This document shows positions 1 to 6,891 of a stretch of DNA of 64,000 bases, piece by piece. Positions within the stretch are counted from its first letter, which is position 1, and every line of letters begins with the position of its first letter. The notes below the pieces were generated by a model. That model ran no database searches. It was not told the DNA's origin and saw only the letters and a program-made list of their open reading frames with translations. Both the position numbers and the translations under genes were made by a program. This stretch comes from Cohnella silvisoli (lineage in GTDB: Bacteria; Bacillota; Bacilli; Paenibacillales; Paenibacillaceae): NCBI RefSeq assembly GCF_021190915.1, contig NZ_JAIOAP010000007.1:62001-126000 (forward strand), written 5' to 3'.

Positions 1-613
1 CTTCCGTCGTTTGTTTGCCCGTAAACTTCGGCGGATTATCCTCTTCCTGAGAGGGCTCGGACGATGGCGTTTGTTCAATGGAAGAAGGGCTTTCTTCCGG
101 TTGCAAGGTCGCTTTGGGATCCGGCGAGCCGTTTATGTCAGGTTGTCCATTGTCCGGCTGCCGATCTCCTTCATCGAGAGGACTGCGATCCTCTGGCGCT
201 TCCGGTCCTCCCGATCCCGGACGCAGAAGCACGGAATGGTCTCTGTCCATTCCCGGCATTTCAAGCGCGAGCAGGCTCTTCGGATCGTCGGCATTCATGT
301 CGGTCATAAACCGAAGCAGGAAAGCAGCCATGCGGCTGGCATGAAACGGGGATCCTTCCCCGGAATCCATATGCGGCAGCTCCATGCCTAGCAGCGATTT
401 GAAAAACTGGCCGGACACGGAAGCGGCGAAGCCTTTCATCGACTGAACGGGAGAAGCGATCAACGACTTCTGCGCCATTCCTCCCAGACCTAGCAAAACG
501 AATAAAACCATAGAGCATACGCTCAGTACGAAGTAGGCGCGGCCGGTAATCAGAATTCGCCTCCATCTTGCCTTTAGAAGCGGCCAATTCGGCGATCGGG
601 CTATACGTTTCAT
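1..613 (-). CDS. spoIIP: Stage II sporulation protein P, N-terminal part
   Basis: SpoIIP is a membrane-anchored peptidoglycan amidase/endopeptidase that works with SpoIID and SpoIIM in septal wall thinning and engulfment of the forespore. The ATG at 613 follows GGGGAGG at 7 bases and opens a frame that reads to the window edge (204 codons seen). The protein starts MKRIARSPNWPLLKARWRR, has one membrane segment at about residues 25-47, then SPVQSMKGFAASVSGQFFKSL, typical of the SpoIIP N-terminus, and a Pro/Glu/Ser-rich linker. The catalytic domain lies beyond the window. Its position after gpr matches the usual gpr-spoIIP order, which supports the call. A terminator lies between gpr and this gene, so it probably has its own promoter; none was recognised. 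Confidence 0.85.
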   Translation of the reverse strand, partial: MKRIARSPNWPLLKARWRRILITGRAYFVLSVCSMVLFVLLGLGGMAQKSLIASPVQSMKGFAASVSGQFFKSLLGMELPHMDSGEGSPFHASRMAAFLLRFMTDMNADDPKSLLALEMPGMDRDHSVLLRPGSGGPEAPEDRSPLDEGDRQPDNGQPDINGSPDPKATLQPEESPSSIEQTPSSEPSQEEDNPPKFTGKQTTE

Positions 614-741
614 CACTCATCCTCCCCGGAGTTCCTAGCATGCGGGCACCCCTTCTCTTGTTTGTATTGAATCATATGAGAGGATGAAAAATGATAGAAC
701 AACCAATTCAGAGTTTGATAGATTTAGGAAAAAAGCATAGG

Positions 742-766
742 AAAAACCCGGCTCATTCCAGCCGGG
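742..766 (-). terminator. Rho-independent terminator of gpr
   Basis: CCCGGCT (747-753) pairs perfectly with AGCCGGG (760-766) around a six-base loop. On the minus strand it is followed by a run of five T. It lies 25 bases beyond the gpr stop and separates gpr from spoIIP. Confidence 0.8.
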
Positions 767-790
767 TCTTATCGTATGAGCAACGGTATG

Positions 791-1795
791 TCAGTGGGTA
801 TAAGCAGCTACGTTGTCGGTGTCCACGGCTTCATGCAACGCCGCGTTCAGCCCGCTTGCGATAACGTTCGCGATATCCTCCATGAACTTGTCGATTTCCT
901 TCGGTGTCACGAGAAGGTCGTGACCAACCGGATTAAGTACCTCTCTTACGAGTTGCAGCCGTTCCGTTTCCTCCATTTTGCCGAACACCCCGAACAGCGG
1001 CTCGGTATCGGGAGTATGTTTCTTCATGTGCTCGAAAACCATGTCCATCGTGTTGTTAACGATTGTCGATGCGTACACGACGGTCGGGACGCCGATTCCG
1101 ATGCAAGGGACACCCAGTATTTCTTGCGTTAGCCCTTTGCGTTTATTCCCGATTCCAGACCCGGGATGAATGCCCGTATCCGCGATCTGTATCGTCGTAT
1201 TCACCCGGTCGAGCGACTTGGCCGCGAGCGCATCCACGGCTATAACGAGATCAGGCTTTGAATTCTGAACGATGCCCTGCACGATATCGCTCGATTCGAT
1301 ACCTGTCGTCCCAAGCACGCCGGGCGCGACCGCGCTGACCGGCCGATATCCGGGATTAACCTGATCGGGCATCAGCTCGAAGAATTGGCGCGTAACCATT
1401 ATATTTTCTACGACTACAGGCCCGAGAGCATCGGGGGTTACGTTCCAGTTGCCTAGTCCAACGACAAGAACGCTGCTCTTCTCGGTAATGCCGATCCTCT
1501 TGAGGAACGCCTCGAACTCCCTTGCGAAAGAAGTGGCTACTTTATCCTGCAGCGTCGTATCCCCTTGGCGCAATTCCGGTACTTCCAACGTGACGTAATG
1601 GCCGACCATCTTGCCGATCTTCTGCGCGGCTTCATCGGTTTGGATGTGCATCCGGGTCAAAATAATTCCGTCTGCTTTATCGGTCTCCGACCATACGCCG
1701 GGTATTTCTCCCGCGGACTGAGCTTGGGTTGCGATTTCCTTGGCTTCAAGCGCCAGATCCGTTCGTACGTCATACATGGACAAATCGATGTTCAT
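791..1795 (-). CDS. gpr: Germination protease GPR
   Basis: GPR is the spore endoprotease that degrades small acid-soluble spore proteins early in germination; it is made as a zymogen in the forespore. The 334-residue protein carries the family core: VVGLGNWNVTPDALGP, GYRPVSAVAPGVLGTTGIE, VIAVDALAAKSLDRVNTTIQ and the end motif LVTPKEIDKFMEDIANVIASG. The frame is open up to 1930, which would overlap rpsT; the start at 1795 (MNIDLSMYDVRTDLALEA) matches the family N-terminus, where a short propeptide precedes RTDLA. The upstream AAAGGGG is rather far (14 bases) from this ATG, so the exact start is less certain than the identity. It is divergent from rpsT. Confidence 0.93.
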   Translation of the reverse strand: MNIDLSMYDVRTDLALEAKEIATQAQSAGEIPGVWSETDKADGIILTRMHIQTDEAAQKIGKMVGHYVTLEVPELRQGDTTLQDKVATSFAREFEAFLKRIGITEKSSVLVVGLGNWNVTPDALGPVVVENIMVTRQFFELMPDQVNPGYRPVSAVAPGVLGTTGIESSDIVQGIVQNSKPDLVIAVDALAAKSLDRVNTTIQIADTGIHPGSGIGNKRKGLTQEILGVPCIGIGVPTVVYASTIVNNTMDMVFEHMKKHTPDTEPLFGVFGKMEETERLQLVREVLNPVGHDLLVTPKEIDKFMEDIANVIASGLNAALHEAVDTDNVAAYTH

Positions 1796-1844
1796 CGGGT
1801 GATCTAAAGCCCCTTTCGCTTGCGGATTGAGGTGGGAAATCTGC

Positions 1845-1873
1845 TTGCTTTTTGACCCCTTGCATGATAGAAT
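1845..1873 (+). promoter_or_regulatory. Sigma-A promoter of rpsT
   Basis: TTGCTT (1845-1850) and TAGAAT (1868-1873) are separated by 17 bases, 50 bases before the rpsT start codon. Confidence 0.55.
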
Positions 1874-1923
1874 GTTACAAGTTGTGTGGAGAAATACTTC
1901 TGTTTTTGCTGGAGGTGAAAAGA

Positions 1924-2196
1924 ATGCCAAACATCAAATCCGCCATTAAACGTACCAAAACGAACGAAGCTCGCCGTCAACGCAATGCTTCGGCTAAATC
2001 CGCTCTACGTACAGCTGTTAGACAAGCTGATGTAGCGGTCGTAGGAACGGACGTAAACGCTGCTAAAGCAGCTTACGGAGCGGCTCAGAAAAAGTTGGAC
2101 AAAGCGGCAACCAAAGGGCTCATTCACAAAAATGCAGCTGCTCGCAAAAAGTCCCGTCTGGCCAAAAAAATCAACGCATTGTCCGCCCAAGCGTAA
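1924..2196 (+). CDS. rpsT: 30S ribosomal protein S20
   Basis: S20 is a primary 16S rRNA-binding protein of the small ribosomal subunit. The 90-residue, lysine/arginine/alanine-rich helical protein starts [19 protein letters not shown] and has the family end [20 protein letters not shown]. The ATG at 1924 is preceded by GGAGGTGA at 6 bases, so the open frame reaching back to 1852 is not used. It is monocistronic, with a sigma-A-like promoter and its own terminator, and lies between divergent gpr and convergent holA as in Bacillus. Confidence 0.97.
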   Translation: MPNIKSAIKRTKTNEARRQRNASAKSALRTAVRQADVAVVGTDVNAAKAAYGAAQKKLDKAATKGLIHKNAAARKKSRLAKKINALSAQA

Positions 2197-2253
2197 GCTT
2201 GCGCCTGACGTATATGCGGCAACCGCATCCCGACGATACGGTTGCCATGAAAA

Positions 2254-2297
2254 AGCCATCCTTGGTGCAGGGTTACCTGCCTAGGATGGCTTTTTTT
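2254..2297 (+). terminator. Terminator of rpsT
   Basis: AGCCATCCTTGG (2254-2265) pairs with CCTAGGATGGCT (2280-2291) with one mismatch, followed by seven T on the plus strand. A shorter A run on the left side could let it act weakly on the minus strand. Confidence 0.85.
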
Positions 2298-2512
2298 GTT
2301 GGATTTCATTAGCGATGCAGACAACTTTATTGCACAAACCATGTGCGCCGAAAAGTAAGTCCCACTCCACCGCTTGTTGTAATCCAGTTGCCTTGAATTG
2401 ATTATGCGGATGCAACAGGATTACAAAGGCGGCCGTAAACTTTCCGTGGGACTTACTTTCCTCTGCACATTCTGTGCAATCGTTAGCTGCATAAATAATG
2501 AAACCCAACAAA
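2295..2512. repeat. 218-bp imperfect foldback (long inverted repeat)
   Basis: Almost the whole stretch between the rpsT terminator and holA pairs with itself. The outer arms are TTTGTTGGATTTCATT (2295-2310) against AATGAAACCCAACAAA (2497-2512), one mismatch. ATTGCACA..ATGTGC (2329-2346) pairs with GCACAT..TGTGCAAT (about 2465-2480). AAAGTAAGTCCCAC (2352-2365) pairs perfectly with GTGGGACTTACTTT (2446-2459). TTGTAATCC (2377-2385) pairs perfectly with GGATTACAA (2418-2426). Short open frames on both strands look like by-products. It could be a small non-autonomous mobile element or a structured RNA; the sequence alone does not decide. Confidence 0.7.
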
Positions 2513-2530
2513 GTTGGGATTCGTGTTGGT

Positions 2531-2553
2531 AAGCCCCGATGGCCTCGGGGCTT
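2531..2553. terminator. GC-rich hairpin, possible holA terminator
   Basis: AAGCCCCGA (2531-2539) pairs perfectly with TCGGGGCTT (2545-2553). It lies 17 bases beyond the holA stop. There is no strong T run on either strand, so the terminator role is an inference from position. Confidence 0.45.
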
Positions 2554-2570
2554 TCTATGTAAGGGCATGG

Positions 2571-3602
2571 TTAGCTTGCGCCGGCTGAGCCTGTTTTTAG
2601 CAAGAACAGTTCAAGGCCAAGAGCCTTTTCGATACGGCCGGTTTTCATGCTGTAGTCTAGATCGGCTAACTCGGAGAGCATGGAAGCCAGGCGCTCTTGG
2701 CTGAATTTGCGTGCTTGCTCGCCGGTGATTTTCACGGCATATGGGTGTAAGCCGAGTTGAGATGCCATCTGCTGGGGCGAGTAACCCTGGCTGCCAAGCT
2801 CCTTAACGTAGAGCATATTGCGGAATTGACGGACGAGCAGAGCCATAAGTTTGATCGGCTCTTCGCGTTGCTTCAACAAATCGTAATAAAGCGTAATCGC
2901 TTCTGCCGTGCGTAGAGCCGCCAATTCCTCCGTCAACCGGAATACGTTCTGCTCCGTCGCGATAGGCACCAGGGCATTAACCGATTCGGTCGTCACCGTA
3001 CCGCCAATTCCGGCATGCAAGCATAACTTATCCGTCTCTGCCGCCAACGCATGCATGTCCGTGCCAACGCGTCGGAGGAGTTCTTCCGCTGCTTGGTTCG
3101 CCATCGAGCGGCCTTGATTGCTGACGCGCTTGAGCAGCCACTGTAAAAGCTCCTCGGATTGCAAAGGCGTGAATGAGATGACGGAATCGTTCGATTTTGC
3201 GGTTTTGACCAGTTTCTTGCGTTCATCGAGCTTCTCATGCGGCACGATAAAGACAAGCACGGTCGTCTCGGACGGTTGTCCCATGTACGCCAGCAGCCTC
3301 TCCGGCCGATGTTCCACGCGGCTTGATTCTTTGCCCGAAGCGAACAAGACGCTATCCCTTACGAGCACGATTTTGCTCGGTACAAGGAATGGAAGAGTTT
3401 CGGCCTCTTCAATGATGCTGTCGAGCGGGGTTTCGCCCGTCTCAAAACGAACGACTGCCATTTCCCGATGCTCCGGCTCGACGAGCTTCTCCAGCAGCCG
3501 TTCGATAAACTCGTTCATGATGTAGGATTCCGTACCGTAACATACATATATCGGAGCAGTACTCCCTTGCTTTATTGAACGAAAAGCTTGTTTGGCATCC
3601 AT
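2571..3602 (-). CDS. holA: DNA polymerase III subunit delta
   Basis: Delta is the clamp-loader subunit that opens the sliding clamp during replication. The 343-residue protein starts MDAKQAFRSIKQGSTAPIYVCYGTE, as in YqeN/HolA, has the LRRVGTDMHALAAETDKL helix region of this AAA+-like family and ends with the C-terminal collar helices (LASMLSELADLDYSMKTGRIEKALGLELFLL). The start at 3602 fits the family and has GGAGG 13 bases upstream, a long spacing; the frame stays open to 3638. It sits between comEC (with two ECF modules inserted) and rpsT, the usual neighbourhood. Confidence 0.93.
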   Translation of the reverse strand: MDAKQAFRSIKQGSTAPIYVCYGTESYIMNEFIERLLEKLVEPEHREMAVVRFETGETPLDSIIEEAETLPFLVPSKIVLVRDSVLFASGKESSRVEHRPERLLAYMGQPSETTVLVFIVPHEKLDERKKLVKTAKSNDSVISFTPLQSEELLQWLLKRVSNQGRSMANQAAEELLRRVGTDMHALAAETDKLCLHAGIGGTVTTESVNALVPIATEQNVFRLTEELAALRTAEAITLYYDLLKQREEPIKLMALLVRQFRNMLYVKELGSQGYSPQQMASQLGLHPYAVKITGEQARKFSQERLASMLSELADLDYSMKTGRIEKALGLELFLLKTGSAGAS

Positions 3603-3815
3603 TATGATTTCGTTCCCTCCAACTCCAACGTTTAACAAACAACAAAGAGATCACACCGTTAGGCAGGCGCGATCCCTTTGTCCTCGGACATCTATATCAA
3701 CGTTCGCCGGCCGGCCCATGGTGCCGTGCGCGAACGACCGCGACGCCGTCCGAAGGACGAACGCCAACTCCATCTATACACTATACGCACATTGCCGCAA
3801 AAGGTGACGATGAAG

Positions 3816-4844
3816 TTAACGCGTCGTTTCTTTTACATTAACCGTATCGAATTGCCATTGCGTTTGATGGCCATCGGCATCCGTTAGCGTAAAGTATAAA
3901 ATCGTGTTCTCTTCGTTCCAGTTCAGGAAACTTATTTTGCCTTCCCGAACTTCGGAATGAAATAATTCGCTTTCGTCGGCGGTGTTGTACACCTGATAGG
4001 TTCCCGCACCTTCCACTGCGATTGCTCTCCACTTGCCGTCCGTCGATAAGGATACCGCAGCCGGAATCGCGTTGAGAGACATCGGAGGTTCGCTGGGACT
4101 TATTGCTTCAGGGTTTTCCGCTGATGATTTACCACTTTCTTGGCCGCCGCTCGTAGCCGTAACCTGTTGTTTATTATCAACTTTAGGTACGACAGCTTCA
4201 TTCTGAGAGTCAGCTGATGACCTTGATATCGGTCCCGTAAATTTCATTGATTTGTCCGCAGAATTATCCGTAGTTTGCTCCGAAATTTGATCGCTTAGCT
4301 TGGAGCTCGGCACCGGAGCTTGCGATGATTCAGGCGTCTCTGCGTTTGAATCCATCATCGCGTTAAATTTCATTGCGCGTTGCTCCGAAGCAGCGGGAGC
4401 AGATTGCGTGTCCAGGGCAGAAGCATCTTTGTTGCTGCTTCCTCCGGTAAGCGACCATTGGCTTGGATTGCCGAAGAGCAGCAATCCAACGATAACACCC
4501 GCTGCTACTACGCCCGATATTTTGCGGTATAGATAACGAGACGGGCGATTCGAGCGCGAGCTTCCATGCATCGCATCGGATTGTTCCTCGCTGCCGCGTG
4601 ATCCGCCTGCCGAATCAGCCGCATGAAGGCGTTCCAATTCGGGAAGTATGGCATCTACAAGGCTGAATTTAGGTACTACCCGCGGCAGCTGTTCCAGTTC
4701 GCTGGATAATTTTTGCAGTCTAACTAACATGGCGGCGCAATCCGGGCATTGACCAGCATGATCCATCATGAGCGACGTTTCTTGTTGATCCAAATCGCCG
4801 TCAATGTAACGCTGCATGAGTTCCATCACCTCTTGGCAAATCAT
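3816..4844 (-). CDS. Membrane anti-sigma factor with zinc-binding ZAS domain
   Basis: This is the likely anti-sigma partner of the ECF sigma factor encoded just upstream; its start overlaps that gene's stop by 4 bases (ATGA), pointing to coupled translation. The N-terminal 50 residues form a cytoplasmic anti-sigma domain with the HxxxCxxC signature (H29, C33, C36) after QEVMELMQRYIDGDLD. One membrane segment lies at about 105-125 (ISGVVAAGVIVGLLLF). The rest (about 130-342) is outside: a Ser/Gln/Glu-rich linker to about 240 and a small folded-looking C-terminal domain (WRAIAVEGAGTYQVYN...ILYFTLTDADGHQ) that may sense a signal. The stretch 3650-3815, between this gene and holA, shows nothing recognisable. 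Confidence 0.8.
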   Translation of the reverse strand: MICQEVMELMQRYIDGDLDQQETSLMMDHAGQCPDCAAMLVRLQKLSSELEQLPRVVPKFSLVDAILPELERLHAADSAGGSRGSEEQSDAMHGSSRSNRPSRYLYRKISGVVAAGVIVGLLLFGNPSQWSLTGGSSNKDASALDTQSAPAASEQRAMKFNAMMDSNAETPESSQAPVPSSKLSDQISEQTTDNSADKSMKFTGPISRSSADSQNEAVVPKVDNKQQVTATSGGQESGKSSAENPEAISPSEPPMSLNAIPAAVSLSTDGKWRAIAVEGAGTYQVYNTADESELFHSEVREGKISFLNWNEENTILYFTLTDADGHQTQWQFDTVNVKETTR

Positions 4845-5389
4845 CCCCGGACACCACCTTTCTGATAGTCATGAAGAAGAGTTTGTAATTGTTGCCGGGC
4901 TCGAAATAAGTACGATTTAACGGTATTTAGCGGTAAATTCAACGAATCGGCGATTTCATTGTACGAGAAATCCTGCAAATAACGGAGCACGACTACGGTA
5001 CGATGATGCTCCGGCAGCTTGCCGATCGCTTCGCGTATTTCCTCCGCAGCGTATGCGGAAAGAACCTCGGTTTCTACATTATCCCCTGCTTGAAAAACCA
5101 TATCATGCTCGTCGATGGAAACAGAGGGTTTTTTGCGCCGAAATTTATCAATGCATATGTTCGTTACGATCCGCTGCACCCAAGTGCGAAACTGAGCTTT
5201 TTCCTCGTAGGAATCGATTTTCGTATAAATACGGATGAGCGCATCCTGAGAAGCGTCCAAAGCATCTTGCTCGTTATTTAACAAATAATAAGCAGTGCGA
5301 TATACTTGATGCTCAATTTCGCGGAGTAGCGCAACGAGAGCTTCCCGGTCGCCCGCTTGTGCGGCTTTGATCAGAGCCGGCTCCACCAC
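4841..5389 (-). CDS. ECF-type RNA polymerase sigma factor
   Basis: This alternative sigma factor would direct transcription of a stress regulon once released from the anti-sigma factor encoded next to it. The 182-residue protein has region 2 at about 20-85 (DALDASQDALIRIYTKIDSY, FRTWVQRIVTNICIDKFRR) and region 4 at about 115-172 (LPEHHRTVVVLRYLQDFSY, LNLPLNTVKSYLFRARQQL), with no region 3. The start is GTG at 5389, 7 bases after AGGAGG. An ECF-style promoter lies 30 bases upstream, suggesting autoregulation. It is divergent from a second ECF gene at 5586. The exact subgroup (SigW, SigX or SigV-like) cannot be settled from the sequence alone. Confidence 0.9.
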   Translation of the reverse strand: MVEPALIKAAQAGDREALVALLREIEHQVYRTAYYLLNNEQDALDASQDALIRIYTKIDSYEEKAQFRTWVQRIVTNICIDKFRRKKPSVSIDEHDMVFQAGDNVETEVLSAYAAEEIREAIGKLPEHHRTVVVLRYLQDFSYNEIADSLNLPLNTVKSYLFRARQQLQTLLHDYQKGGVRG

Positions 5390-5418
5390 AGAAGATCCTC
5401 CTCCCCTGCACCCTCTCA

Positions 5419-5444
5419 GACGTCAGTGTCCGAATAAAGGTTGC
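5419..5444 (-). promoter_or_regulatory. ECF-type promoter, probably autoregulatory
   Basis: Read on the minus strand, TGCAACC is followed by exactly 16 bases and CGTC (rc of GGTT at 5439-5442 and GACG at 5419-5422). AAC-N16-CGTC is the hallmark of Firmicutes ECF promoters. It lies just upstream of the minus-strand ECF operon. Confidence 0.65.
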
Positions 5445-5538
5445 AATCCCCCCGAGGGAATTTACGGCAAATTTTTTCTTTCTCACTTTAGTCTAGCAAA
5501 AATGTTCTAAAACTCATAATGTTTTATGTTGGATATAC

Positions 5539-5567
5539 GGAACCGAACCGTATTTCGCGCTGTCTAA
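5539..5567 (+). promoter_or_regulatory. Candidate ECF-type promoter of the second module
   Basis: GGAACC (5539-5544) is followed by exactly 16 bases and TGTCTAA (5561-5567), one base from the CGTC form. The predicted transcript would start very close to the ribosome binding site at 5574-5580, which weakens the case. Confidence 0.4.
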
Positions 5568-5585
5568 TAGGTTGGAGGTGAACTC

Positions 5586-6128
5586 ATGGGTACCGAATAT
5601 CTCAAGCATGTCGATTCCGTAGTCGTCTCGGAGCTTGCAATCTTAATGGATCAATATGGGGACGACGTGTGGAAATATGCTTATATTCTAACCAAGGACA
5701 GAGAACAAGCCAAAGATATCGCTCAGGAGGTTTTTATTAAAGCACATTATAGTATCCATACTTTCAGAGGTCAGTCTTCCGTTAAAACCTGGTTGCTCGC
5801 CATCACGAGAAATATTTCATTAAACTATTTGTCTTCTAGTTACTTCAGGAGAATTATGCTGTTTGGCAATGTCAAATTAAAACAATCGAGCGAGTCTGCG
5901 GAAGCGGCTTACCTGAACAAACAATCCGCGGCCGAAGTTTGGAGCATCATCCTACAACTGTCGGGCAAGTTGCGCGAGGTGCTCGTCTTGGATTTAGAAC
6001 ATGACTTATCCGTACAAGAAACGGCTCAACTGCTTAATTTGCCGGAGGGCACAGTTAAGTCAAGGCTTCACCGCGCCCGTAAGGAAGTAGAAAATCGGTT
6101 AAAGGGGTGGAACAATGAACGATCCTAA
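5586..6128 (+). CDS. Second ECF-type sigma factor
   Basis: This 180-residue protein has sigma region 2 at about 25-90 (WKYAYILTKDREQAKDIAQEV, TFRGQSSVKTWLLAITRN) and region 4 at about 120-175 (LSGKLREVLVLDLEHDLS, LLNLPEGTVKSRLHRARKEV). It differs clearly in sequence from the ECF factor encoded divergently at 5389, so this is not a recent duplication. The ATG at 5586 follows GGAGGTG at 5 bases. The next gene overlaps its end by 14 bases, the usual arrangement for a sigma/anti-sigma pair. Its regulon is unknown. Confidence 0.9.
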   Translation: MGTEYLKHVDSVVVSELAILMDQYGDDVWKYAYILTKDREQAKDIAQEVFIKAHYSIHTFRGQSSVKTWLLAITRNISLNYLSSSYFRRIMLFGNVKLKQSSESAEAAYLNKQSAAEVWSIILQLSGKLREVLVLDLEHDLSVQETAQLLNLPEGTVKSRLHRARKEVENRLKGWNNERS

Positions 6129-6846
6129 ACCGGATTGGTACGGCAAAGCCAAGGACGCTTTCGATAAGCCATTATTTACGGAGGAGATGAAGTTGGAAGT
6201 GAGTCGTCGCATTCAAGAAAAACAGCCTGTTAGAAGGAATCGTGCCGTATGGACGGTTACCGCAGCCGCCATCGTCATTTGTGCCGCAATATTGCTGGTT
6301 GTCGTTCCTAGATGGATAAATGATTATACGCCTTTAACCGCATCACCCCCATCGTCTTCTAACCTTGAAACCCAGACGCCCGCGCCAACCGAAAGCGGGA
6401 AGGATAAGCTATTCAGCCGCAGCGTTTATGAGGGGACATCAACCATTCAGTTGCAAGTAAACGGCTCCGCTGTAGACGCAACTTGGTTCAAGGATCCCCT
6501 CGAGAGCTTTGGCCTGTACTTGCCAGCCTCGGTCAAGACTGTCAAATTCGAGGACGGTTATGAATACAAGACCACGGACGGCAAAGGAATTATCCAACTA
6601 AGGGGAGCCGATGAATCGACGTTGCCTTCCTTGCGTTTAGAAAAAGATCTCAGCGCTTATGAGGAGTATGTCGGCACGGAATTTTGGGGAGATAACCAAA
6701 CCATCCGCTACGACTATTTCCTGTTAGAAGCCGATGCGGATCATCGAACCTATATCGCTATCCGTTACAATACCACCGATACGAAGCAGGTACGTCCTCA
6801 GCTCCTCGCCGTCATTGCCAATATCCGTTACGTTCCTGAGAATTAA
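6115..6846 (+). CDS. Probable single-pass anti-sigma factor
   Basis: The gene overlaps the ECF sigma gene by 14 bases, and from this position it is probably its membrane-bound inhibitor. The 243-residue protein has a short cytoplasmic N-terminus (about 1-42) without the HxxxCxxC zinc motif of the neighbouring anti-sigma factor, one membrane segment at about 44-66 (VWTVTAAAIVICAAILLVVV) and an outer domain of about 175 residues with a Pro/Ser/Thr-rich stalk. The outer domain (FGLYLPASVKTVKFEDGYEY...) is not one I recognise. The role rests on context and topology, not on a clear family match. Confidence 0.65.
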   Translation: MNDPKPDWYGKAKDAFDKPLFTEEMKLEVSRRIQEKQPVRRNRAVWTVTAAAIVICAAILLVVVPRWINDYTPLTASPPSSSNLETQTPAPTESGKDKLFSRSVYEGTSTIQLQVNGSAVDATWFKDPLESFGLYLPASVKTVKFEDGYEYKTTDGKGIIQLRGADESTLPSLRLEKDLSAYEEYVGTEFWGDNQTIRYDYFLLEADADHRTYIAIRYNTTDTKQVRPQLLAVIANIRYVPEN

Positions 6847-6850
6847 TCCC

Positions 6851-6886
6851 ACAACCGTCGATTTTCTAAATCGGCGGTTGTTTTTT
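6851..6886 (+). terminator. Terminator of the second ECF module
   Basis: ACAACCGTCGATTT (6851-6864) pairs with AAATCGGCGGTTGT (6868-6881) with a small mismatch, followed by T6. The comEC stop on the other strand is 6 bases further on. Confidence 0.85.
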
Positions 6887-6891
6887 CACCC

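Noticed and set aside
614-741. Sigma-E promoter for spoIIP
   Set aside because: CATATGAT and ATCATTT are present but the spacing is 10 bases, too short for sigma-E.
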